This document shows positions 40,143 to 52,611 of a stretch of DNA of 64,000 nucleotides, one piece after another (within the stretch, counting starts at the first letter, position 1; each line of letters opens with the position of its first letter). The notes under the pieces are model-generated. The model worked only from the letters and a program-made list of their open reading frames with translations. It ran no database searches and was not told the DNA's origin. The position numbers and the translations under genes were made by a program. The stretch covers positions 2,046,001 to 2,110,000 of the forward strand of contig NC_018216.1 of NCBI RefSeq assembly GCF_000219625.1, given 5' to 3'. This stretch comes from Zymoseptoria tritici IPO323. Taxonomy: Eukaryota; Ascomycota; Dothideomycetes; Mycosphaerellales; Mycosphaerellaceae.

Positions 40143-43100
40143 GAATGGTCAAGGCAAGTGAAGTGGTCGGTAGGTTCGGCACTGCTGTGTTTATTTCTTT
40201 TCATCAAGAATCTGCGTTAGATATGGTGTTTCGTGCACTTTGTCGCTGAGTGGGGAGAATGAGGTCGTTGTGATGAAAGAGTTGCGAATAGGACAGAGAT
40301 GGAAGTTATTGTTGGCTTGCTCCTAACATCGGCAGTACCTACCACTCATACTGAATTCGATTGGCGACTGCAACTTCACACCCGTACGCGGGTATGCTGG
40401 CTAGCAAGTGGCAGTTGCAACGCACTTGCATAAACTCAGCGGACATCCTCTGCTACCGTAGCGTTGCAAGGTCGTCTTTTCTCACACTCCTGTGGAAAGT
40501 GAAGTTGATGTCTGAACCGCTGGGTAGTTTTGCTAACAAGCTTTGGTCAATGGGAGATGTGAAAGCCACTCCTGCTTTGCGGAACACGAATGCCCGCCAT
40601 CGGCGAGTATGTTACTCTGAAAGCGCGCAATCGAGGCAAAGAATGTACAGCGCATCGAGACGGAGCGTCTTCTTGGACGGGGCCAATGTTAATTCGAGCC
40701 AACAGGTATTTCGCGGACTGTCGCATGAATTCGACAAGAGATCGGCCGCAGCTCACTGCCGGCCACTCGGATATCCTCTGCCCGCACATCCCACGGTCCG
40801 AGAAGTGCAACATACCACCAACACGCGGATTGAAGGTCCGCTCGGTGGTGGTGGTACAGCACACCGCTCACATCGCATTCCGAGCGATTGGTACCGAAGG
40901 CGCACCGGGCTTCGTCATAATTCCTGCTCACCGCCTTACTCAAATGGGTCATTGCACGAGGGTAGGCCCGGCAGAGAGGGCCAAGACGAATGCGTGGCGG
41001 CGAGTGGTTCTGTTCTGTCACTGACGTGAGATATTGAGTCTGTTAGCCAGCCGGGTGGATTCGGAGGAATGATGCTCTTGCGGATCCCACGTGCATGACA
41101 TCTCACCATGTAAGGCAATTCCAGCGATGGAGTAGAATGAGTATCTTCTCCCATTGGCATCGAGCCAAGTGGCATCGTAAGGTGCCATCTAGCGTCTGTG
41201 CGGCATGGCAACGGTGAGCAGAGCACATGGATCGGCGCTGCGAGTTCTCGATGTGCTGAGGCAGATTGTACAGCTCCGCATACGCAGTTATGAGCTGCAT
41301 TCGACCGACTAATTCCACTCTCAGCCGCCAGTGCTGACGTTGTCGTGATGTAGATGTCGTTGGAGATATGGCAGTGATGTCAGGTCTCTGCAAATTCGCC
41401 TTGCTCTCCTTCTGGGTCGAGCGCGTTCTTGGGCTGAGCACGAGATTTGCAAGCCACCTCCGCCGCTGCTTTCAAGACACTGCCTCGAATTGCCATGCGC
41501 CCAACGTTGTCTGACTTCGTTCATGGCTTCTCTGCAAAATTATTCGGTCGAGGGCTACCTGAGATGACTCGTGGTCCCAACCTGATCTGCACCCGGCTCC
41601 CCGACCGTGCCACAGGCACGATCCGCGACGGTGGGCCGACATCCGCGCTTGTCTGTGTAGAGGGGTAACAAGGGATCCATATCACACAGTGCGAGAAAGA
41701 GACTGTGCCCACTGCCAGATACCGAGCTAATTCAGGATGATCCGCCAGATGGCATTCAGTCGCCTAATATGCTCCCGACGGGCATGCCTTGCGTCTCGGC
41801 TTTGGGAGTTGTGATTTGAAGGAGGGACTGGTCTGAACGTAGCATTTGGCCCGATCGTTGAGATGCCCTTCGCCGCAATTCATGCGATGCCTGCAGACTG
41901 TGAACGGGTGCACTGCTTTAATTAACCGTCCTCCGGGACAGCACTATTGCGAACAACCAGTTCTCTTCCGGGAAATCTGATCCTTCAGGAACGAGCCTTT
42001 GTGAACCTGATCCTGCACCACAATTTCCCTGCTGTGAACCCAAGAATAAGATCAGCGGACCCCTGCTTGCTGAATGGGTCGCATGGTGTGCAACAATACC
42101 GACGGATTCCACATTGCATGATCTGTTGCGGAGAAGATTTGCCTCTGCCAGTGATAGTCGCGACCTAGGAGGTAGAGAGTATAGCGAGGAGGATTTAACC
42201 AGAAACTTTGCAAGTACAGTCGAGCATTGTCCAGAACGGGAGTTGTGGCTCTCGGGGCACAAAAGCCGAGCGTCGGCAGTTGTTTAGCCCACGACCCGCA
42301 CATGATACATGACAGGCCGGCCATCAGATCGCGGATAAGTTTTCTTCCACTCGGCCGCCAAATATGCGACTCACGTGCCATGTCTAGAAGAGCCGCTGTG
42401 TCGCAGCCTTCCGAAATGGCTTAGCCACGAGGCCAATCGAGAAGTGGCGTCGCTGTCAGGAACGGGATACAACACAGCTGTGACCCGACAAGGTGGTCGC
42501 CTTTGGTGGATCGTCGCACAGCATCAGACAGCCACAACATGAGTGTGACGCACTCTTTGCGGCGGCGCTGTGCGGGCAAGCGTGGATGGACCGTGGATGT
42601 GAAGTGCAGATGCTCCGCACATCAAGCGTCGCAGGTAAAGCGACAAGATAGCCGGGACCCACGGCGCCATGTTGCTCGGGCAAATCCCGATATTCCCGAA
42701 CATTCGTTGGATGTTGGTCAAGGTAATGATGGGTTCATGCCCGCGGGCTATGGACCACTTCTCCATTGTAGATTGTCGGTCTGTGACCAATATCGTAGCA
42801 GCAACTGACAGCCATGCCTGACAAGTGATCACCTTGCAAAATGAGACGAGAGATCTCGCTGTCTGTCGTAGCCCGAGGCCCGCAGGAGCAGAATCGCATT
42901 GCTTACCTCAAGAAAGTCAAGACTCAAGAGCACAGTCGAGCGTGCCGCGCCAACGGGTTGTGACAGCGACCAGCATTCTCATAGCCGGTATGGAGCAGCC
43001 AGGGTATCGTCTCTGGGAGGACAAAAATCGGACAGCGGTATTGATCCGCGGTGACCGCCCGTGATGACCTGACCGCAGTCATGTGTCTGCTGAGGGTCCA

Positions 43101-44772
43101 CTCGGGCGGGTGTTGTTTTCCAACATCCTGATACTCGTGGTAGGAGTGGAGCTCATGCGCTGCGCCCAGTCGGGCTTTTGACAGCCTCGCATTGCGCACG
43201 CATATTGCTGCAATGTCCAATTCCAGCAAATTTTGGCGAGAAGATCGTCAAGGGATGCGACGCAGGCTGTACGTGGATAGATGGAGTGATTCAGGATGAT
43301 GTCTTCTCTTCCAATCGCGCAGTTGTTGTTGGTTGGTTTGGCGACAGTGCAAATGGACGGGAGTCTTGAAGCGAGTGGAGCCTGAGGTAAGCCGGCGTCG
43401 ATAACGTCCCTTACCGCCTGACTAACGCCAAGCCACCCCTGACTCAACACCGCCCACTTCAGCCGACCTTCTCTCACACCCGACGAAACCTTGACATCCA
43501 AATCCTCGCCAAAGAATGTGATCAGCAGGGTCGCGCATTGAAACCCACCACCCTAGCGTGGTCGATTCACTCTAGGAAGGTTCAAGAGTCAATGTCTTAG
43601 CTTACCACAGCCGGGTCCGACCCATCACGGCGCATGGACGTGCAGGATCCTGGAGCTGGAACCTAGGTGAACGAAGACATTCAGTCAATGCGCGCTAGGT
43701 CTTGCCGCACTCAGCGGTTCCATCCGGGTCTCGTCGTGCACGTCGAGCGTGCGTATCGCAAAACATGATACCGGCAGGTGGTTCACAACGGGACAGCCTG
43801 GAGAGATCACGCTGCCTTGGCAAAAACAGGCAGCAGAGCCGCATGTTCAAGGTTCAAAACGCTCCATGACTCTGTACGGTCGTGGGCAGATTCGGCATAG
43901 TTTGACGCTCCGCGGCACCGCAATAATCTGACACAAGTCGGGTACCGTGCCTCGAGGCACTGTGTGGGAGAGGCGGCGCGGGATGTTCACACCACTGCCT
44001 CAATCTTCACTTGCCGTGCGACTCCAAATCCCGGCATGGTGGGCATTGGTGGCAGGCTAATGAGATGTCTGAGGTCAAAGACTCGTGTCGGCGTGATGCT
44101 CGTGGTTCTGGCCTGTCGGACGGATATTGCCTGCCGCAGTCTGGACCTCCGGGACCTTGAAAGCTATCCATGCAACGCTGTGACGATGCTGGTTGATGAT
44201 CAGCGGTCGTACCCTGCAAGTCCAAAATCCCTCCTGCTGTATAAGCAATGGCCGACAGTAGTGTGTGGCCGCTGTAGCGTGCGTGCGTACTGAGGTACCG
44301 AGGGAGCGGTTGCAGGCGTTTCAATGGATGTGGGCATGATGTGGGTGCGGGTGTGCTTGTGGGTGTAGAAGAGTCAAACCCCATTAATGCGTCTGCTATG
44401 GATCCGACTCCGTGATGGGCATGGCTGCACGCAACCGGGAACTACTGACTTCTGCTCCAAAGGTAAAAAGCACCCTTGGTTAATCATATACAGCTTATGA
44501 CCCTCCTGGCCTTTCCTTTCCTCTCGGCCTGTGCGATGTGATTTCTCTGCTTACTCTTGCTCGAGTACATTAATCGTCTACCGCCGTCTCCTCCCAATTC
44601 CAACCATCTCTCTCCCTACAGACTATCTGTGAATCACTTCGACTGTACACAACTCACCATACAACTCACGATACTTCGACTCGACTTCATCCCAACGTTG
44701 CAACCGATTACATTTCACTCCTTCAGCAGCACCTCTCCTCACATCCGTCCATTGCTTCGAGACGATCCAGCC
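40143..44772. other. 4.6-kb gene-poor region with no supported gene
   Basis: Only short frames on both strands. The longest with proper ATGs are a 144-codon plus-strand frame at 40590-41024, a 140-codon minus-strand frame at 43501-43079 (MDVKVSSGVREGRLKW) and a 125-codon minus-strand frame at 44384-44007 (MGFDSSTPTSTPAPTS). None shows domains, splice support or convincing composition. No intact transposase, reverse transcriptase or long terminal repeat was recognised. The last ~200 bp are a CT-rich leader for the next gene. Confidence 0.55.
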
Positions 44773-45535
44773 ATGGCACCTCCAAGACCGGCATTGGCTC
44801 AGAGCGAGTCCAAAGCCCGCTTCTTTGAACGACTTGGCCTGCAAGAACACAACGAATTCCATCGCCGCGTGTATGCAATGATGAAGGTGTGCATCTGTCC
44901 CACTCCAAACATATCGTTCCGAATCTGATCATTCGAACCACAACAGGAGGAAGCAGTCGAAGGTCGCCGACGCATGACGGAATGCCAGGACGTCCTCGTT
45001 CCCTCTCTCCGCGGCAACACATCGGTCGAGCCTCCATACAGCAATGCCCAAATCAGCGAAACGGTCACCCATCGAGAAATCCTACGCATCTACCGAATGG
45101 CACGACCTGAGACTCGAGTCGTGTATGACCTTGGACGAGACACTGCACGCCTCGAAGAAGAGAATTGGGTCATCCGGTGGATGCTATGGCACGTCTTTCG
45201 ATACCGAGACTCCCGCAACAAGAATCGTCGACCAAACTCGCCTTGCGAGGATCGTTCGAGATGTTCGAATACGCCAAGCATCTCGTCGATTTCTTCCCGC
45301 GGACACGCTCCTACTTCATGTGAGTATTGCCTGCTTGTGAGCCTTCATTGGAACAGGCAGCTGGAATGGAACGCTGACGATGGCCTACAGATCCGACCAC
45401 AAATACAAACGCACACCGTCAGAGCTGCTATTGGGACCCCGTGCGCAATCAATGGTGCGTCAGATAAAGAACTCGACTTCATTCCAAACCTGTGGCTGGT
45501 CTGCTCCCGCTGTTGATTGCCGGTGGAATTATTGA
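44773..45535 (+). pseudogene. Three-exon hypothetical gene with one frame break
   Basis: Exon 1 (44773-44886) starts MAPPRPALAQSESKARFF. A 60-nt phase-0 intron (donor GTGTGC, acceptor AACAG) leads to exon 2 (44947-45319), and a 71-nt intron (donor GTGAGT, acceptor TACAG) leads to exon 3 (45391-45535), ending TCGWSAPAVDCRWNY. Both splice junctions keep good coding sequence. Within exon 2, however, the frame that gives RIYRMARPETRVVYDLGRD is not the frame that gives GSFEMFEYAKHLVDFFPR and joins exon 3. The change falls at about 45160-45245, where an extra GA in a GAA repeat would explain it. No acceptable intron bridges it. It is either a recent pseudogene or a sequence error. I do not recognise the family. 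Confidence 0.55.
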
Positions 45536-46660
45536 CGGAAATCCGGCGGAATCGAAGGCTACACTCTGCCACCTTGAATCGGCTTCGACAAAGATGCCAG
45601 TCGCCGTTGCAAACGCCGGCCCCGATCACACACAGACCAGAGGTGGGACTTTCCAGGGCTTTGGGGCGGTGCCGGGATTCTATTGGAGAACACCTACTCG
45701 ACTGGGCATCCATGCTTCCAAATCCGGACGGACAGCTGAACAGAACATGGGTGCGAGATTGAGCCATTGTCGATCGTGCAAGCAGGCCTTGCCAACAAAA
45801 ATCGTACCCCACTCCTTCGAGCACCAATATTGATCACATCGGGCTACCGGGAGCGAGAGAACCAGGGTTGACCTGAGAAAGTCAATATCGGTCACCATCA
45901 GCATGAGGACACACGTCGCCAGACCATGATGAAGGACGGAGTTGGAACCGATGTTCACGTTGTTCGGACGGAGCTTGTTCCGACGTCAGTATCGTAGTGC
46001 TCAAGCTTTGTCGGCACTGGTATCGCGCAGCAATGGAGAACCATGGCTTCAAATGGCAACGTGAGTCCCTTGGTTCAGATGTGATATTTCCGAGCCGAAG
46101 GACTGGTGCGGTGCTCCATCCCACGCCCATCTCGGTTCGATTGTCCAATCCCAGAGCTGTCCTGGTCCGACCACTCCCACAGTCAGCTCGTGGAGCCCGT
46201 CGAGCCTGGCCATTGTCAGCACTGCACTTCAAGCAGACAAGGGCAATGGGATGAAGATCAAGCTGAGTCGGTTGCTTCCGGTGGGTGGTGCACTGGCGGT
46301 ACGAGGCGGTCAGCGGCAACAACCCGAGAGCCTGACTCTCAACCATGGGTTACGTCGAATGATCCGCTGTGTCCTTTGTCATGGACGTCGATCAGTCAGT
46401 CGGGCACTGACAAGAACCATGGCGGATCCATGGCTGCCACGCTGACAGCCACCTGTCAGTGCTGACACCTTGGGCTCATCACAACAACCAGGTCCGGCAG
46501 ATGTGATAAAAGGAGGGGATAAGGTCAGGAGAGCGATGAAGATCATCGCGAGGGTCGCTTGTCGACTTTTCATCGCGCTAAGGGATTCGTGCTACGAGCC
46601 GATCTGGCCCAGATAACTCACCATAATTCTTAGTGTATTTCATGATCTCTTCGTCTCGAT
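45536..46660. other. Gene-poor stretch, no supported gene
   Basis: A TTG-started frame at 45517-45762 (VELLTEIRRNRRLHSATLNR) is coding-like and may be a remnant continuing the gene before it in another frame. Otherwise only short open frames are present. Confidence 0.45.
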
Positions 46661-47376
46661 ATGTCCAAACCACCTTCCTCTCACTCTGCATCCACCGAAT
46701 GTACCTCCTCTCAAGCCCAACAACAACCTCATGCGTCTATCGGTGCTGCCCAGGGAAGATCGGAGAAGCGCGACGGCGGCAGGATCAACCATCGCATTTC
46801 ACTCGCAACCGTGAAGATCACTAGGGACTCATCCCTACAAGCATCCCCGAGCTCACCCATGAACCGAGCCTAACACGAGCTGACAAGTTGCTGACAACGA
46901 TCACGAATCCATGACCCTGCGAGCGTTGCCTGGAGGAGCTGCATACCCACGTTCGCCGCTCGCGAGGAAGAACATCGGACCGCGTTTCACCCGGACGACA
47001 ACCAGGAATATGAGTACCAAATGGGCACAAGTAAGCATGAGATGGTTCGACTGCCAACACGACAGGCATACAGTCCATGCCTGAACGCTGACTATGCCAA
47101 TGGTGTCATTTCAAATTCCACGCCAAAGCGATGATCAAGCTCTTTGGGGAGTCCTTATCCTGGGACAAGCAATTCACCGTCAGCACGCAAAATGTCGAGC
47201 CTGTCGCTGCTCCCGAAGTAGGTGTGACCAGTTGCTCTAGTTTCGTGGCTACCCGCCGCGAGACGGTCGATGAGTCTCTTGGTAATATCTGTCAGCATAG
47301 GCGTGTGCATCTCCGAGTCTCGCCAAGGTGCAGTAGTCAACACGGCAATTTTGCATTGCTGTCGACAGTGTTTTGA
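46661..47376 (+). CDS. Possible multi-exon hypothetical gene or gene remnant
   Basis: A 70-codon frame from an ATG at 46661 (MSKPPSSHSASTECTSSQ, rich in Ser and Gln) is followed by a coding-like segment in the same reading phase at about 46950-47030 (REEEHRTAFHPDDNQEYEY). A well-formed intron at 47031-47128 (donor GTAAGC, branch-like GCTGAC, acceptor CCAAAG) then joins that segment in frame to one starting MIKLFGESLSWDKQFTV and ending at 47376. Stops at 46871 and 46892 must be removed by another intron that I cannot place. The last junction is the strongest evidence. It may be a degraded gene; no family is recognised. Confidence 0.3.
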
Positions 47377-48378
47377 ATGAAACGACGCACGGCTGACGAG
47401 TCAGTCAGTCAATGCTTGCGCCTCTCCCTCAATCTTGAAGATCGGCTAGCATCGAAATCTCCATTGACTCTGGCAATGCGACGGTGATGTATGTGTTGAA
47501 TCAGCGTAGACGGCCGGGTTCTGAGACGAAACTAAGCTCGATGTGCGTTCGCACTGACAACACTTCCAAATGGCAACAAAGTCGACAACGGAAACTTCGA
47601 GGAAGAGAACTTTTGGGAGATCATGTTGACTATGCTTAACTTGTATCGAGTGCGTACCAGCGCGAGGGCGCTCTCATCAGTGGGAGGAGAACGTTCCCCG
47701 CTTCAATGCTCCTTATCATTACCATGGTAGCGAGTACGAACTAGCAACCCGCCGTGAAGACGTAACGCCACCCGCAGGGCTGTGAAGAATGTGAAGACAG
47801 CTCCACATAATTGACGCAACGCTGCAAGCGTGAAGAAGCGGACCATGGTCCTGGTGGGTAGAGAGCAGCGGACCAGACGCCGGTGGATGTTAGCTGATGC
47901 AACTCGACCTTCTTAGTGGTTCATTTTGCTGTGATAATGTGTATCAAGTGTCACTCCTACGTGAGCGCTGTGTGGATAGCATCAGGCTAGCGAGGCAACA
48001 TCCATACGTTCACTCAGAGAGCAGCAATGGACGCCGAAGTGACACATTTTCGAGGCTTGACCCTAGGTTGCCAAAGACGGTCTCAACGACTTGCTGCAAC
48101 AATATTCTGCCGGTCCACAAAGCATTGGCAAGACAATTTCGTGGTTCAAACGTCATGACAGCACCGAAAATACGCTCTGCCATGGAATGCGCACAAGCGG
48201 ACAGACAACGCACAAGCTCATGCCGCTGAGCCAGTAGATGTATCGAGAATGCGGAGCGATGAGGACCGTGCTGGTTTGCGTGCTATATCCCGCAGGTCTC
48301 ATACTATGGAGGCGTTGTGCAGTGGATACCTTGAAGCGTGCTGAACGCCGGTGAATCAGTAGCATTAATAGCATGGAC
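47377..48378. other. Gene-poor stretch, no gene seen
   Basis: Only short unsupported frames. It ends at the 3' side of the DNAJC28-type gene. Confidence 0.5.
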
Positions 48379-50113
48379 CTACTGCTTCGGCGCAAAGAGA
48401 TCCCGCCAGAACTCCTTCCAACCATATTGCGGTTTCCTCTCATCATAGACATGACTGGCCTTGTCCATTGAGAACTTGTTCAGCACACTGCCAGGAGTAT
48501 GTCCGATGACCTCCACGCCTCGGATCTTTGGCGCCAGCGCCTTTTCGCGAATAGCCGCCGCAACAGAAGGCGCCACGTCCGCGAAACACGCTCGCAGCTC
48601 GCGGTCGAGATCAAAGTAGGGTTTCTTGGCGGAGTCGGGAGCCATAAGGTTGTACGATCTGAGGACCTCATTGAGGGATTTGATGGCGAGTTCATGGTAA
48701 GAGCGTTCGGTGGCCATCCATTGCGGGTCACGGAATGCGGACACCGTTGGCTTTCGAGGGGCCGAAGGAGGTGATGCTTGGATGAGGAGAGGTTGTTCGG
48801 TGTCGACGATCACTTCTCGATTTGTTGCCTTGAGCGTGCCGTCGTCGTTGAAGGTCTGTTCCATGACTTTGATCTGCTCCTCCAGAACGGCTGGATCGTC
48901 CGGGTCTTCAGGCGTCCTGCCTTTGAGTTCGCCGGAGATGGTGATCTCTGACATGTGACCTTTCGCATCGACAGTATTGACAGTCTCGACCTGCTTCTTT
49001 GAGGGATTCTCGATTGACTCTGCCAGAGCATACTCCTCGGCGAGCTTCATCTGACTTTCTAGACTGCCACCTCGACTCGCGATGATGCGAGAGACATGTC
49101 GTTTCCAGTCGTTGCGTAAACGCTTTCTGAATATGTTCGCTGTGCTCATCACTTCTTGCTGCTTCTCAATCCACGGTGGCACGATGTCCTGCTTCTTGAT
49201 CATCTTGTTGAGGAAATACTCCTGGGGATGGTCAGCCATTGTGATTTCTCGCCGGGAGTCAAGTACCTACTGTTGTGTTGATGAACGGACTGTTCGCAAG
49301 ATGATCTCTTTCTAGGGGGCGGCCTCTTGGTAAATTTTTGAATTGTCCCCTTCCGATTGCATCCTGAATTCTTTCCTCTGCCAGCGATTGTATACCCGAA
49401 ATTGAGATGGCTACCTGACGAGCCCCTGGCGAGAATCTTGCTTTCATTTCTCTGCGAAAGCTCTCTCGCTCCTCATCTGTCAAGCGACTCTGTTCCTGCT
49501 CGTTGGCGTACGAATACAACGACGATCGATCGCGAGCATTCGCGAGTCGGGCGCCGGCACCAGGCTTCTGTTTCGGACGTCCCGTATCCACCTTTTTCGG
49601 CGGACTGCGGGAGGCGGAGCCCTTTGCAGCGCCACGCAATGGCTTGTAGGAGTCGTTCAGCATTCGCAAGGAAGCATCCTCAACTGTCTCCGTCCCAGTC
49701 CACGGCCGTGCCGCCGCGGTCTCTCGGATGTGTTTTGCAGTACTGGCAGGAAGATCTGCCTCCGCGAGAGCACTGGCGTTTTCATTCCGAAAGTTCGCAC
49801 TGGCAATCTTTGCCTCCAGCTCCTCCTTGAGGGACTCGCTGAAATGGTAGCCTCCCTCTTCCACTGCTCTGCGAGCGCTTCTTCTGCCCGTCTGGATGCT
49901 CTCCTCTGTCATCTCTTGCAGCTTTCTGGACATTGCACCCTGCGGCTTATCCTCCGGCGGTCCATCCTCGCCATTCTTGCCACTCGGCTTGGGTGGCGTC
50001 GTAGTGTCAGAAGCATATCGGGAAGTCGAGGGAATGCGTGAGTGGACGGTCGGAAGCCGAACGCGCAGGCAGCGAGCGCAGACGGAAGGCGAAGGAAGAC
50101 TGATCCCGGGCAT
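48379..50113 (-). CDS. DNAJC28/DUF1992-domain protein, probably mitochondrial, 2 exons
   Basis: Exon 1 is 50113-49271 and exon 2 is 49221-48379, both 843 nt; the 49-nt phase-0 intron has donor GTAGGT and acceptor CCCAG. The product is 561 aa. The intron sits inside the conserved DUF1992 block: LAEERIQDAIGRGQFKNLP and GRPLERDHLANSPFINTT end exon 1, and EYFLNKMIKKQDIVPPWIE opens exon 2, so the splice is confirmed by domain continuity. The first ~40 residues are Arg/Ser-rich with few acids, a probable mitochondrial presequence. The J domain of animal DNAJC28 is not evident here. The molecular role of this family is poorly known. Upstream ATGs are not supported. Confidence 0.88.
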
Positions 50114-51561
50114 GCAGTGTATTGTGATGTTGTCAGAGGAAGAGCATATCGTCCACTGAAGCTGTACCTACGAGGTAGGATAGGGTGGTAGGCTAGCGCG
50201 ACCTGTTTTCGGCTAAAAACAACCACATTCGCATGAAGGACCTCACCTCCTGTGGCTCGCTGGACAGCGCATGGCGAATCGCCATCATCGACGACAAAGT
50301 CCTTGATCTGGAACGATTCGAAAGGGTCACCATGTACGCGTGGCCGACCGCGTCAAGATAATGTATCAACAACAATGTGCCGGCCGACATGAACAGCTAC
50401 CTGGGGACCATCGCCGACTCCTACCTAACTCCTACGATAATCCGGAAGCTGCGAACTTCTCCGCAACCAGATCGAGATCATGCTGAGGCTCCGCGGAACG
50501 GTCAGATCTCTACACCATCTCCGGTTCCTACGACTCGTACGTCGAAACAACCCAATCGACACAGCATTCGGCGCTGAAGTCCGATGTGAAGTCCACGACG
50601 GTCCAGTTGTGATCCACGATCAAGATCGGTACATCAGAGACGCGCGTGCTATGCGGCCGAGGAGAGGTACCTGAATACGCCAAGTCGGTCCATGTGCCTC
50701 GTCAGTATGTTCCCGAACGCTGCATCCCGGCTCTGATCTCGCAATCCCTGCGTCAGGGAACATATGGCCATGACTTACGTTCGCACTTCGAAACATTTGG
50801 GTCCGAGTCGACAACCACACCGAGCCCTCATTTTACGGATCACGGCAACAAGGCGTCGTGGCGCCGTCGCAGATACGCTGGGCGGAGGTGTCATGCACAG
50901 TTTCCGAGTCATGGTCCAAGAGTGGCGATCTCCCGTTCCTAAGTCCGGAGAGCTCGCGCTCAACTGATGCCTGACAGGGATTAGCTAACAACCAGGTCGA
51001 TTCTCTGCGAGTCGACTAGCATTTGCGGCTGCTCCTGAAACGGCTGTCATCATGGTGACCACGCCACTCGAGCCACGATGAGTTTTCAACCAACCTGGCG
51101 GCTGGCATGATTCGCGTCTTCTCCGTCGGCCTGTGGGCAAATCCCCTGCACTGATTGCATAAGTCGCAAGGTCCGGATCAAGGCCTGACTAATGTGACAA
51201 GGGGCTCAGGGTGTGGTAACTTGCAATCGCTCAGAATGGTCAATGCAAGTCTGTCATGCGGCTATGTGCGGCATGCAGCTGGTCCTGCTCGCTTGTCTGC
51301 ATATGAATCGGCGTAAACTCTGATGTACCGGCATGAGTCTACGATGCCCGACTATTCGAAATTTTGAGTTATCGTGATTTATTATCGACTATGCGCGTGA
51401 AGAACGGTTAATGAGTGCCAAGTCCTTTTCGTCAGTCAATCGATGCTTGGGCGGCAGTCTACTTCAGTGTTCAGGAGTACGATACAGGTGAGTCGAACTA
51501 TTCATGTTTGATACCAACTATTTCGTGAGTCTGGAAAACTCGGACGTAATGCCACTCAGAT
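50114..51561. other. Gene-poor stretch with coding-like fragments
   Basis: A 42-codon frame at 50233-50361 (MKDLTSCGSLDSAWRIAIID, then DDKVLDLERFERVTMYAW) and later segments at about 50390-50460 (MNSYLGTIADSYLTPTIIRK) and 50575-50640 (RCEVHDGPVVIHDQDRYIRD) look like protein but lie in different frames. They may be the remains of one gene. The rest, from about 50960 to 51561, shows nothing. Confidence 0.4.
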
Positions 51562-52151
51562 CTACTCGGTGTTCTTGATCAAGTTCATGACCTTCGCTGC
51601 ATCGGCTTGCAGCTTCTTCGACTGGCCGGTAATCTTGGGAGCGTAAGGGTTCGCGAGCGGGTAAGGCTTGTCCAGCACGGTGTTGTTTGTGAGGATGACC
51701 TTGTTGATGATCTTGCCGAGGTCCTTGTGCTCCTTGAACATGTCGGCCTTCTCAGTCGCTGACGCAATGAGCTTGTTGCCTGCGATGACAATCTACGACA
51801 ATCATCAGGAGCCGATATTTGCAGTAAGAGAGATTCGCAACTCACATCGGTTGCGGCGTTCTCCAATTGGATCTGTGCACCCTCGTCGTCGAAGCTTGGG
51901 ATATCGTTTGGAAGCTCCTTGGCCTCCTTCACGATCTGGTCGTGTGCCTCCTTGATCTCCTGCAGCGTTGGAGCATTAGCAAAAAGCGTCGGGCGTACCC
52001 ATGATATGTGCATTCCCATGCATCAATGGTCTCATACCTTCATCACTTCGTTCAAGTCATCGCCCTCCTGTGCGTTTTGGATCTTCTGATCGATCGTGTA
52101 GGTCTTCTCGCCGAAGCCCTTGAATACCTCTTCCCACTGTTCGACAGACAT
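51562..52151 (-). CDS. Small helical cytosolic protein of unknown function, 3 exons
   Basis: Exons are 52151-52038, 51959-51846 and 51792-51562. Introns of 78 nt (GTATGA to CTGCAG) and 53 nt (GTGAGT to CGTAG) are both phase 0, giving 152 aa. The first two exons are each exactly 114 nt. The sequence is charged and helical without signal peptide or membrane segment: MSVEQWEEVFKGFGEKTY, EIKEAHDQIVKEAKELPN, IVIAGNKLIASATEKADM, and a C-terminal KKLQADAAKVMNLIKNTE. Consistent coding quality across both introns makes the model solid. I do not recognise the family; a coiled or four-helix fold is plausible. Confidence 0.8.
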
Positions 52152-52611
52152 ATTTGCAGAGTGTTGAGTTCGTGGTGTTTTGGTGGTATTAAGCTCGGAA
52201 AAGTATGTCAGTGCGCTTGTCAAAAGTCACAATGATATTATAGATTGAAGTCAAGGACAATTGTCCACCGTGTGTGCGATGACGAAGATGATATCATACG
52301 GGTGATCTAGAACCCCTTGCGTTACCGGACGGTGTTCGTTCCTGATTTCCGGAGGCTTAGACGCCTTCTGACGTAGAAGCTACTTTACGTGACACACTGA
52401 CACCTCGGGCTTTCAAAGGCATTGGCGAAGCGTTCCTTCTGTGATTGGTAGAGTTTGTAGCACGAGGTCTGGGCAGGACTCCATTGCACGTACCTAACCG
52501 GGTCATTGCTACATGGTGTTCAAGATGGGAGTCGAATGGACGGTCTGGTCTACGGATTGCCCACGACAGCTCCCGATATGCTCCCAAAGACGATTGTCCA
52601 TGCATGTATGT
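52152..52611. other. Intergenic, no gene seen
   Basis: Holds the promoter of the three-exon gene and the 3' side of the AlaX gene. Nothing else is supported. Confidence 0.5.

Noticed and set aside
43079..43501. 140-codon minus-strand frame starting MDVKVSSGVREG
   Set aside because: Single frame without homology, splice or neighbour support in a gene-poor region; kept only as a note.
40143..44772. Degraded retrotransposon or DNA transposon
   Set aside because: No reverse transcriptase, integrase or transposase motif and no long terminal repeats were found by eye.
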